NCBI GenBank assembly: GCA_905193765.1
Contig: CAJJPZ010000038.1
Location: 1 to 16,440 of the forward strand
Length of the DNA: 16,440 nucleotides
Reading direction: 5' to 3'
Origin: an uncultured Eubacterium sp.
GTDB taxonomy: Bacteria > Bacillota > Clostridia > Peptostreptococcales > Anaerovoracaceae
Positions 6,790 through 13,283 of the stretch are shown here, piece after piece. The position numbers and the translations under genes are program-made. Each line of letters opens with the position of its first letter. Position 1 is the first letter of the stretch. Below the pieces are notes generated by a model. That model was not told where the DNA came from, did no database searches, and saw only the letters and a list, made by a program, of their open reading frames with translations.

Positions 6790-7899
6790 ATGTTCAAAAC
6801 GCTGATCAGAACTGTGTTCACTATAGCGGGCTCCATCGTCGGATATGGTGTCTACTCAATGATGAAGTTCATACTGGCTGCTGCAGGGCATCAGAAGCTG
6901 GTCGATTTTTCGGGCATACAGGACGCGTGCTTGGCTGTCCTCTTCGCACTTATATTCGGACTGATCTTTTTTCGGCTGACGCCTACGCTCAAGAAGCAGG
7001 GCAACAAAATGGCGAACAATATCGAATCCGATCTGCAGAAGATGTCTGCGAACGAGATCGTTCTGGGTACGATAGGACTTATTGCAGGACTTATAATAGC
7101 ATTTTTAATAAGCCAGATTTATGTCGGGATCAAGATACCTTATGTTGACGTGATACTGAATATAATCACATACATACTTCTGGGGTATATCGGTATAGTC
7201 GTTGCGACGAGAAAGGGCAAGGACATACGCGCAGCATGGATGTCGTCAAGAAAGATTCCGACGGGACAGGGCAGAGGGAAACAGAAGCCTGATGCGACGC
7301 CGAAGATCTTCGATACAAGCGTTATAATCGACGGCAGGATCGCCGATATAATGAAGACCGGATTCATAGAAGGTACAATAGTGATACCTGAGTTCGTGCT
7401 GGTGGAACTGAGACATATAGCAGATTCATCCGATGCACTGAAGCGCAACCGCGGACGGAGAGGACTGGACATACTCAACAAGATACAGAGCGAGTATGGC
7501 ATAGAGATCTATAATACCGAAGCCGAGAAAGCTCTGGATGAGATACCGGAGGTGGACGTCAAGCTCCTGAAACTTGCGCAGATAATGAATGGCAAGGTGG
7601 TGACCAACGACTTCAACCTCAACAAGGTGGCAGGTATCAAGGGCGTTGATGTGCTCAATATCAATGAGCTGGCAAATACGCTGAAACCAGTGGTACTGCC
7701 GAGAGAGGAAATGATGCTCACTCTGGTGAAGGAAGGCAAGGAGAACAACCAGGCCGTGGCATATCTCGATGACGGTACCATGATAGTCGTGGAGGATGGC
7801 AAGCGGTTCATAGGACAAACGATAAAGGTCATAGTGACCAGCGTGCTGCAGACTTCTGCCGGCAGGATGATATTCGCAAGATCCGCCGGACGGAGATAG
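6790..7899 (+). CDS. PIN-TRAM domain membrane protein (YacL family)
   Basis: The 369-residue protein has four predicted membrane helices (about 5-25, 45-62, 92-112 and 118-140). A cytoplasmic PIN nuclease-like domain follows, with the acidic set Asp175 (FDTS), Glu206, Asp256 and Asp274 (TND). A C-terminal TRAM domain, a predicted RNA-binding fold, occupies about 303-363. This is the architecture of Bacillus YacL, whose cellular role is not well defined. The intact acidic residues suggest metal-dependent RNase activity, which is inference. The spacing from AGGAGG (6773-6778) to the ATG is long at 11 bases; an ATG at 6781 is followed immediately by a stop. The stop codon TAG overlaps the ribosome binding site of ispDF, so the two are coupled, as in the yacL-ispD order of Bacillus. 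Confidence 0.9.
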   Translation: MFKTLIRTVFTIAGSIVGYGVYSMMKFILAAAGHQKLVDFSGIQDACLAVLFALIFGLIFFRLTPTLKKQGNKMANNIESDLQKMSANEIVLGTIGLIAGLIIAFLISQIYVGIKIPYVDVILNIITYILLGYIGIVVATRKGKDIRAAWMSSRKIPTGQGRGKQKPDATPKIFDTSVIIDGRIADIMKTGFIEGTIVIPEFVLVELRHIADSSDALKRNRGRRGLDILNKIQSEYGIEIYNTEAEKALDEIPEVDVKLLKLAQIMNGKVVTNDFNLNKVAGIKGVDVLNINELANTLKPVVLPREEMMLTLVKEGKENNQAVAYLDDGTMIVVEDGKRFIGQTIKVIVTSVLQTSAGRMIFARSAGRR

Positions 7900-7909
7900 G
7901 AGATATGTC

Positions 7910-9055
7910 ATGTATAATGATGAAAAGATCGCTGTCATAATAGCTTCAGGAGGCAGAGGGAGCCGTATGGGAAGCTCTGTACCCAAGCAGTATCTTAGAA
8001 CAGGCGGCGAGCCTGTCATACTGAGGACACTGAGGGTCTTCCAGAACATGGAGGAGATAGACAGCATACTGATAGCGGCGGACAGCAGCTATATGGGATA
8101 CTGCCTCGAACTGGCTGGTGACAATGGCATCACGAAGCTGGATGCTGTTGTGGAGGGAGGCGCTCAGCGGCAGGATTCGGTGTACAATGCGCTCCGTGAG
8201 GCAGGGCGACTTGATCCGGGCATAGCTTATGTGCTGGTGCATGATGCGGCACGGCCATTCGTAACGGAGGATGTGGTGCAGGAGGTCATCCGGGGAGCTT
8301 TTGACAGAGGCGCTGCGGTCCCCTGCGTGGCAGTGAAGGACAGTCTCAGGGAAAATGAGGGCGAGAGGAGCCGCTGCGTTGACCGCAGCAGGTTCTTTGC
8401 AGTCCAGACGCCGCAGGGATTCAGAAAAGAACTTCTGGATGAAGCCTATGAGAAGGCGTGTAAAGACGGCTTCTCGGGAACGGACGACGCATCGCTGGTG
8501 GAACGACTGGGATATAATGTGGAGATAGTTGATGGAGACTACGATAATATAAAGATAACGACAAAAGAGGATCTGCCAATGGAAAACAGGATCGGAACGG
8601 GATTCGATGTACACAGGCTGGTGGAAGGCAGGAGGCTGATACTGGGCGGCGTGGAGATACCATATGAGAAAGGACTGGACGGGCATTCGGATGCAGATGT
8701 ACTGATACATGCGCTGATGGACGCCTTGCTGGGAGCAGCTGCAATGGGAGACATCGGAAGACATTTCCCGGACACTGATGATGCATATAAAGGAATATCC
8801 AGCATGAAGCTGCTGGACAGAGTCAATAATATACTTGCAGAGAATATGTATTCCATAGGCAATGCAGATATCACGGTGATAGCACAGAAACCGAAGCTCA
8901 GCCCTTATATCGAAAAGATGAGGGAGAATGTCGCAGATGTGCTGGGTATCGGGAAGGATCTCATAAATATAAAAGCAACAACAACAGAAAAGCTTGGATT
9001 CACAGGCAGGGGAGAAGGTATTGCGGCAGAGGCCGTATGTAGTATATACAGATAG
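7910..9055 (+). CDS. ispDF: Bifunctional IspD-IspF (MEP pathway)
   Basis: This 381-residue fusion carries two non-consecutive enzymes of the non-mevalonate isoprenoid pathway. The N-terminal half (1 to about 222) is IspD, MEP cytidylyltransferase: the nucleotide loop GGRGSRMG (14-21), Lys26 in PKQYL, GGAQRQDSV and VHDAARPF are all present. The C-terminal half (about 224-381) is IspF, which makes the cyclic diphosphate MEcPP; its metal ligands Asp233, His235 and His267 and the motif KATTTEKLGFTGRGEG are intact. Met224 (codon at 8579) sits exactly where a free-standing IspF would start, so the fusion joint is short. IspE, the enzyme between the two steps, is not in the window. AGGAG (7898-7902) precedes the ATG by seven bases. 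Confidence 0.96.
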   Translation: MYNDEKIAVIIASGGRGSRMGSSVPKQYLRTGGEPVILRTLRVFQNMEEIDSILIAADSSYMGYCLELAGDNGITKLDAVVEGGAQRQDSVYNALREAGRLDPGIAYVLVHDAARPFVTEDVVQEVIRGAFDRGAAVPCVAVKDSLRENEGERSRCVDRSRFFAVQTPQGFRKELLDEAYEKACKDGFSGTDDASLVERLGYNVEIVDGDYDNIKITTKEDLPMENRIGTGFDVHRLVEGRRLILGGVEIPYEKGLDGHSDADVLIHALMDALLGAAAMGDIGRHFPDTDDAYKGISSMKLLDRVNNILAENMYSIGNADITVIAQKPKLSPYIEKMRENVADVLGIGKDLINIKATTTEKLGFTGRGEGIAAEAVCSIYR

Positions 9056-9076
9056 TAACAAGGAGAAGAAACACAG

Positions 9077-10807
9077 ATGAAATTATCAAAGATGCATTTA
9101 AAGACACTCAGGGAGGTTCCTAATGAAGCGGAGATCCCGAGTCATATCCTGCTGCTCAGAGCAGGCATGATCAGAAAGCTGGTATCAGGCGTGTATGGTT
9201 TCATGCCCATGGGATGGCGCTCGATCAGGAAGATAGAGGATATCATAAGACAGGAAATGGATGCCAAGGGCGGACAGGAGATACACATGTCTGCCATACA
9301 GCCGGCAGAGCTCTGGGAAGAATCAGGCAGATGGTATGCGTACGGGCCTGAACTGTGGAGACTCAAGGACAGGAACGGCAGAGAATTCTGTCTGGGACCT
9401 ACGCACGAGGAGATTTTCACTGATATCATCAGGAACGATGTCAACTCGTACAGACAGCTGCCGACAAACCTTTATCAGATACAGACGAAGTACAGGGATG
9501 AAGCGAGACCGAGGTTCGGTCTCATGAGGAGCAGAGAATTCATAATGAAGGATGCGTATTCCTTCGACAGGGACTTCGAAGGCCTGGACAAGAGCTACGA
9601 GGATATGTACGATGCATATGACAGGATATTCACAAGATGCGGCCTTACATTCAGACCGGTGGAAGCAGATACGGGAGCCATAGGCGGAAGTAATTCCCAT
9701 GAGTTCACTGCGATATCCGAGGTGGGCGAAAGCGAGATCGCCTACTGTGAGAAATGTGATATGGCAGCTACCGTTGAAAGAGCTGAATGTACCGATGCGA
9801 AGCCGCAGGATGATGTACAGCAGCTTCCGCTGGAGGAAGTTGAAACTCCGGGAACAAAGACTATAGAAGACGTAGCGGCATTCCTGGGTATAGAGAAAGA
9901 GCAGACGATGAAAGCTCTTCTGTTCGTGACATATGACAATGACGGCGAGGAGAACGGATATGTGGCAGCTTTCGTGAGAGGCGACAGAGAACTCAATATG
10001 ACGAAGCTGGTGAATGCGCTGGATATACCAGAGCATGCCATAGAATTCGCAGATGAAGAACAGATGAGTGAAGTTACAGGCTGCGTAGGCGGATTCACGG
10101 GTCCTACGAAGCTCCATGACTGCACGATAGTAGTGGACAGCGAGCTGCCGGGACAGAAAAATCTCTGTGCCGGAGCATGCAGGGAAAACTATCACCTGAA
10201 AAATGTAAACTACGGCAGAGACTATGAAGGCGATATCATTACAGATATCAAGAATCTGGCGGAAGGCGATCCGTGCCCTGTATGCGGAGCTCCGGTGAAA
10301 CATGCCCGCGGAATCGAAGTGGGACAGGTCTTCAAGCTTGGTACGAAATACAGTGAATCCATGGGAGCAGTATACAAGGATGAGAACATGAAGGATCATC
10401 CGATAGTTATGGGATGCTACGGCATAGGCGTCACAAGGACTCTGGCAGCTGTAGTGGAGCAGCATCATGATGACAACGGTATCATATGGCCGGTGTCGGT
10501 AGCTCCATACCATGTGATAATAACAGTGATGAAGCCGGATGACGAGGTACAGAGCAGCCTGGCAGAGGATATCTACAACAGACTCTGTGCAGCAGGCGCA
10601 GAAGTACTGCTGGACGACAGAAAGGAACGTCCGGGAGTCAAGTTCAAGGATGCGGATCTTCTGGGTATACCTGTAAGGATTACAGTGGGACGCGGAGCAG
10701 CGGACGGCATCGTAGAATACAAACTCAGACGCGACGCAGACAAGACAGAACTTTCGGCAGATGAGAGCGTGAACAGAGCCCTGGCACTCATCGATGCAGA
10801 AAAATAA
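9077..10807 (+). CDS. proS: Prolyl-tRNA synthetase (bacterial type, with editing domain)
   Basis: The 576-residue class II synthetase charges tRNA-Pro. Motif 2 is RPRFGLMRSREFIMKDAYSF (144-163) and motif 3 includes GCYGIGVTR (446-454). The YbaK-like insertion that clears Ala-tRNA-Pro occupies about 225-400, with Lys279 in the usual place. It is flanked by CxxC pairs (Cys224/Cys227 and Cys400/Cys403) that may bind zinc. The anticodon-binding domain runs from about 475 to the end. The length is normal for the type with the editing insertion. AAGGAG (9060-9065) lies 11 bases before the ATG, and the gap after ispDF is 21 bp, so this is one operon. Confidence 0.97.
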   Translation: MKLSKMHLKTLREVPNEAEIPSHILLLRAGMIRKLVSGVYGFMPMGWRSIRKIEDIIRQEMDAKGGQEIHMSAIQPAELWEESGRWYAYGPELWRLKDRNGREFCLGPTHEEIFTDIIRNDVNSYRQLPTNLYQIQTKYRDEARPRFGLMRSREFIMKDAYSFDRDFEGLDKSYEDMYDAYDRIFTRCGLTFRPVEADTGAIGGSNSHEFTAISEVGESEIAYCEKCDMAATVERAECTDAKPQDDVQQLPLEEVETPGTKTIEDVAAFLGIEKEQTMKALLFVTYDNDGEENGYVAAFVRGDRELNMTKLVNALDIPEHAIEFADEEQMSEVTGCVGGFTGPTKLHDCTIVVDSELPGQKNLCAGACRENYHLKNVNYGRDYEGDIITDIKNLAEGDPCPVCGAPVKHARGIEVGQVFKLGTKYSESMGAVYKDENMKDHPIVMGCYGIGVTRTLAAVVEQHHDDNGIIWPVSVAPYHVIITVMKPDDEVQSSLAEDIYNRLCAAGAEVLLDDRKERPGVKFKDADLLGIPVRITVGRGAADGIVEYKLRRDADKTELSADESVNRALALIDAEK

Positions 10808-10838
10808 ACGACACGAAAAGACAAACAGACAGGTATAT

Positions 10839-11438
10839 ATGGGAAACACAGAGGAAAAATCAAAGAAGACAAAATGGAAGCCGGGACCATGCACCAGCCT
10901 TTTCTGGGAGTTCCTGAAAATAGGACTTTTCACCATAGGCGGCGGCATGGCGATGATACCGCAGCTTCAGGAGGTCGCTGTAAACGAGAAAAAATGGCTC
11001 AGTGAAGACGAGATGATAGACTGCATAGCGGTAAGTCAGTCTCTGCCGGGAGTCATCGCCATAAACAGCGCGACCTTCATAGGGCGGAGGCTCAACGGGA
11101 TACGCGGTGCACTGGCAGCGACACTTGGTGTGGTACTGCCGTCTTTCGTTATAATAATCCTTGCAGTCACAGTCCTGGGATTCATCGGTGAGAACAGATA
11201 TGTCCTGGGAGCATTCACCGGAATAAAGGCTGCCGTATGCGGACTGATACTGGTGACTGTGGTTAGACTGGGAAAGCAGATCCTGAAAGGGCCTTTCCAG
11301 TGGATACTTGCAGTGATGTCCCTTGCGGCCATAGGCGTGCTGGGCGTCAATGCTGTGTGGGTGGTCATAGCCGGAGGTATAGCCGGTATAGTGTACAACT
11401 CTGTCAGAAGAGAAAATGATAAGGAGGAGGACGAATGA
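10839..11438 (+). CDS. Chromate-transporter family half-subunit (ChrA, first of a pair)
   Basis: This 199-residue membrane protein has a single CHR domain: FLKIGLFTIGGGMAMIP (25-41), SQSLPGVIAINSATFIG (66-82) and about five to six hydrophobic segments. Short CHR proteins come as adjacent pairs that work together, as with the YwrA/YwrB-type proteins of Bacillus, and are annotated as chromate exporters. The true substrate in an anaerobe is uncertain. An in-frame ATG at 10794 would add 15 residues and overlap proS by 14 bp, but it has no ribosome binding site. ATG 10839 has a weak AGG (10831-10833) and gives the more natural N-terminus, so I prefer it with moderate confidence. It overlaps the next gene by four bases (ATGA). 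Confidence 0.88.
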   Translation: MGNTEEKSKKTKWKPGPCTSLFWEFLKIGLFTIGGGMAMIPQLQEVAVNEKKWLSEDEMIDCIAVSQSLPGVIAINSATFIGRRLNGIRGALAATLGVVLPSFVIIILAVTVLGFIGENRYVLGAFTGIKAAVCGLILVTVVRLGKQILKGPFQWILAVMSLAAIGVLGVNAVWVVIAGGIAGIVYNSVRRENDKEEDE

Positions 11439-12004
11439 TATTTCTGAAACTCTTTGCTATTTTCTTCAGGATAGGGCTCTTCGGATTCGGCGGAGGTCTT
11501 GCGATGCTGCCTCTGATATTTCAGAGTGTCCAGGAATTCGGAGTGATGACATCGACGGAGTTCTCTGATCTTGTGGCACTTTCTCAGGTGACTCCGGGGC
11601 CGATGGCGGTGAATGCGGCGACATATGTGGGATTCAGCTTTGCGGGATTTCCGGGAGCAGTCGTATCAACGATAGGCGTATGTCTGCCGGCTTTCGCGAT
11701 GATGATGATCGTGTCCGGGTTCATAGACAGGTTCAAGGACAGCAGGTACGTTGAAGGCGCTTTCACTGGTATAAGACCTGTGACCGTAGGACTTATCGGA
11801 GCAGCTGTTATATTTGTCAGCGAGACGTCCCTGGTGAATGGTGATCTCATTTCGCTGAAGCTTTTTACCAGCGGTCTGGATTACTTTAATTTCATACCGA
11901 TAGCGATATTCGTCGTGACGATTTTGCTTACAGGTGTGTTCAGGATGAAACCTATAAGAGTTATGATAATAATGGGGATCGTAGGAGCGATATTATGTGG
12001 ATAG
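11435..12004 (+). CDS. Chromate-transporter family half-subunit (ChrA, second of a pair)
   Basis: This 189-residue membrane protein is the partner of the gene before it and homologous to it. FFRIGLFGFGGGLAMLP (10-26) and SQVTPGPMAVNAATYVG (50-66) align with the first subunit's motifs. Only this copy keeps the fuller TPGP form of the conserved proline motif; the first copy has LPGV. The start codon overlaps the preceding stop as ATGA and follows AGGAGG, so translation is coupled and equal amounts of the two are likely. The gene overlaps the NUDIX gene by 10 bp. Confidence 0.9.
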   Translation: MIFLKLFAIFFRIGLFGFGGGLAMLPLIFQSVQEFGVMTSTEFSDLVALSQVTPGPMAVNAATYVGFSFAGFPGAVVSTIGVCLPAFAMMMIVSGFIDRFKDSRYVEGAFTGIRPVTVGLIGAAVIFVSETSLVNGDLISLKLFTSGLDYFNFIPIAIFVVTILLTGVFRMKPIRVMIIMGIVGAILCG

Positions 12005-12453
12005 GCGGAGTAAGAGTTATAGTGCTGGATGAAGAGGGCAGGATGCTCATGGTCAGACAGCATCACGAGGATCGTGATATCTGGATGGTGCCGGGAGGCA
12101 ATATCGAGAATGGAGAGACATCTGAAGCGGCAGCTGTCCGTGAAGTGATGGAGGAGACCGGACTGGATGTTGAGATAGGGAGACTTATCTGGCATGTAGA
12201 AGAGGTTTCGGAGGAACGCGGGCAGAGATTCGTGAATTTCTTCCTGGGCGAGCTCAAAGGCGGCAGTCTGTCACTGGGAAAGGACCCTGAGTTCGATGAC
12301 GAGCATCAGGTTCTGAGAGAAGTGCGCTTCATGACAAGGGAAGAGATCGAAAAGATCCGGGTGCTGTATCCGGAATACCTCAAGGATGAGTTCTGGCGAT
12401 TCCTGGAGGAGGACTACAGCGGTTACAATGCTTTCAAAGTGAGAGAAAAATAA
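11995..12453 (+). CDS. NUDIX hydrolase
   Basis: The 152-residue protein has a complete Nudix box: Gly35, Glu41, Arg49-Glu50-Val51, Glu53-Glu54 and Gly56-Leu57. It should hydrolyse a nucleoside-diphosphate-linked substrate with Mg2+; the box alone does not reveal which. Residues 1-34 and 60-110 complete the fold, and the tail ends in a helical LYPEYLKDEFW segment. It begins inside the second ChrA gene (10-bp overlap) with AGGAG (11983-11987) seven bases upstream. Housecleaning of oxidised nucleotides would be a reasonable guess but is not shown. Confidence 0.9.
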   Translation: MWIGGVRVIVLDEEGRMLMVRQHHEDRDIWMVPGGNIENGETSEAAAVREVMEETGLDVEIGRLIWHVEEVSEERGQRFVNFFLGELKGGSLSLGKDPEFDDEHQVLREVRFMTREEIEKIRVLYPEYLKDEFWRFLEEDYSGYNAFKVREK

Positions 12454-12487
12454 ATTCAATGATATAGGATATCAGGAGGAACAGAAA

Positions 12488-12970
12488 ATGAAATACGTGA
12501 AAATCGAGATGGAAAACGGCGATGTGATGAGAGGCGAACTTTACCCTGAGATCGCTCCGGAAACAGTTGCAAACTTCGTAAAACTGGTGGAAGACGGTTT
12601 CTATGACGGACTTATATTCCACAGAGTCATTCCGGGATTCATGATCCAGGGAGGATGCCCGAACGGAACAGGAATGGGCGGTCCGGGACATACCATCAAG
12701 GGTGAGTTCGCTATGAACGGATTCAAAAATGATCTGAAGCACGAGAGAGGCGTCCTTTCAATGGCAAGAGCTATGGACCCGAACTCAGCAGGCTCACAGT
12801 TCTTCATCATGGTAGAGGATGCTCCGCATCTTGACGGACAGTATGCTGCTTTTGGAAAGATCACAGAAGGTCTGGACGCTGCCGATAAGATCGTGAACCA
12901 GCCGAGAAATGCTATGGACAAGCCTGATACTCCGCAGGTCATGAAGAAAGTGACTATCGAGGAGGAATAG
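12488..12970 (+). CDS. Cyclophilin-type peptidyl-prolyl cis-trans isomerase
   Basis: The 160-residue single-domain cyclophilin has no signal peptide or membrane anchor and so is cytoplasmic. The active-site residues are visible: Arg46 in FHRVIPGFMIQGG, Phe51, Gln54, and the GSQFFI segment (102-107). The position of the human CypA tryptophan that contacts cyclosporin is His114, as in many bacterial cyclophilins that bind the drug weakly. AGGAGG (12475-12480) lies seven bases before the ATG. It is the last gene of the long plus-strand run. No clear intrinsic terminator follows in 12971-13026. Confidence 0.95.
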   Translation: MKYVKIEMENGDVMRGELYPEIAPETVANFVKLVEDGFYDGLIFHRVIPGFMIQGGCPNGTGMGGPGHTIKGEFAMNGFKNDLKHERGVLSMARAMDPNSAGSQFFIMVEDAPHLDGQYAAFGKITEGLDAADKIVNQPRNAMDKPDTPQVMKKVTIEEE

Positions 12971-13026
12971 TGAATTTTCGGAAAAAACCGACACAGAAAA
13001 AACACATAAAAGCTCTGAACTGTATA

Positions 13027-13055
13027 TTGACTTTCGGCGCCGTTGGTGATATAAA
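13027..13055 (+). promoter_or_regulatory. Promoter of the mgtE transcript
   Basis: TTGACT (13027-13032) and TATAAA (13050-13055) are separated by 17 bp, and TG one base before the -10 makes it extended (TGATATAAA). Transcription would begin near 13062, so mgtE has a leader of about 220 nt. The gap from 12971 to 13283 (313 bp) is fully accounted for by this promoter, the leader ORF, the terminator and the mgtE ribosome binding site. Confidence 0.75.
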
Positions 13056-13089
13056 AATTAAAGGACAGATCAGAGAAAGGAGCAGGATA

Positions 13090-13146
13090 ATGGGCAACCC
13101 CGACAGTTGTTGCAAAAGTAAAGATACTATCAGTGACATGACGTGA
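13090..13146 (+). CDS. Leader peptide ORF upstream of mgtE (18 aa)
   Basis: The ORF reads MGNPDSCCKSKDTISDMT and ends with TGA. It is the first ORF of the predicted transcript, starting about 28 nt from the transcription start. It has AAAGGAG (13076-13082) seven bases upstream, as good a ribosome binding site as those of the known genes here. It holds Pro4-Asp5, two adjacent Cys codons (TGT TGC) and three Asp in all. Acidic/proline-rich leader peptides sense low Mg2+ by destabilising ribosomes at Salmonella mgtA (MgtL); the resemblance here is slight and is only a suggestion. I do not recognise the peptide itself. Confidence 0.5.
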   Translation: MGNPDSCCKSKDTISDMT

Positions 13147-13198
13147 TATATCCTGTGATGCCTTATCCCTGTGTGGAATATGTGTATTTGATATGTAT

Positions 13199-13231
13199 GC
13201 CATCGTCACGCTTTGAGGCGGTGGCTTTTTT
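13199..13231 (+). terminator. Intrinsic terminator in the mgtE leader
   Basis: GCCATCGTC (13199-13207) pairs with GGCGGTGGC (13217-13225) over 9 bp, including two G-U wobbles, around a 9-nt loop, and six Ts follow (13226-13231). It lies 53-85 bp before mgtE and after the leader ORF, so it would stop transcription before mgtE unless an alternative fold forms. Confidence 0.8.
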
Positions 13232-13283
13232 GTGCCCGTTCAAGGGCTGTGTATCCGCCGTATGACAGAAGAAGGAGGATAAG

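Larger units (their letters stand above)
13083..13231 (+). promoter_or_regulatory. Putative attenuator leader of mgtE (alternative RNA folds)
   Basis: Two competing pairings can be drawn. In one, GTGACATG (13133-13140), at the end of the leader ORF, pairs with CATCGTCAC (13201-13209) with a single bulged C; this would disrupt the terminator's 5' arm. In the other, the leader start region 13083-13096 pairs with 13159-13171 over 12 bp with small bulges and includes the A of the ATG. With an 18-codon ORF in front and an intrinsic terminator behind, this is the layout of ribosome-controlled attenuation. I looked for the conserved M-box (ykoK) core, the usual Mg2+ riboswitch upstream of mgtE, and did not find it. 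An unknown ligand-binding riboswitch remains possible. Confidence 0.5.

Noticed and set aside
7946..9061. A 371-codon open frame on the minus strand opposite ispDF
   Set aside because: IspDF on the plus strand has intact catalytic motifs over the whole length; the antisense product shows no domain pattern.
9323..10948. A 541-codon open frame on the minus strand opposite proS
   Set aside because: It mirrors the strongly conserved proS frame, is rich in Cys/His/Tyr as antisense shadows are, matches no family I know and has no plausible ribosome binding site.
12971..13026. Possible terminator after the peptidyl-prolyl isomerase gene (CGG-A6-CCG)
   Set aside because: The stem is only three to four base pairs and no T-run follows on the plus strand.
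13234..13247. Small GCCC/GGGC hairpin after the mgtE leader terminator
   Set aside because: A four-base-pair stem is too short to call a feature by itself.
13062..13283. M-box (ykoK) magnesium riboswitch in the mgtE leader
   Set aside because: The location and the terminator fit, but the conserved M-box core could not be found; the leader ORF and terminator are reported instead.
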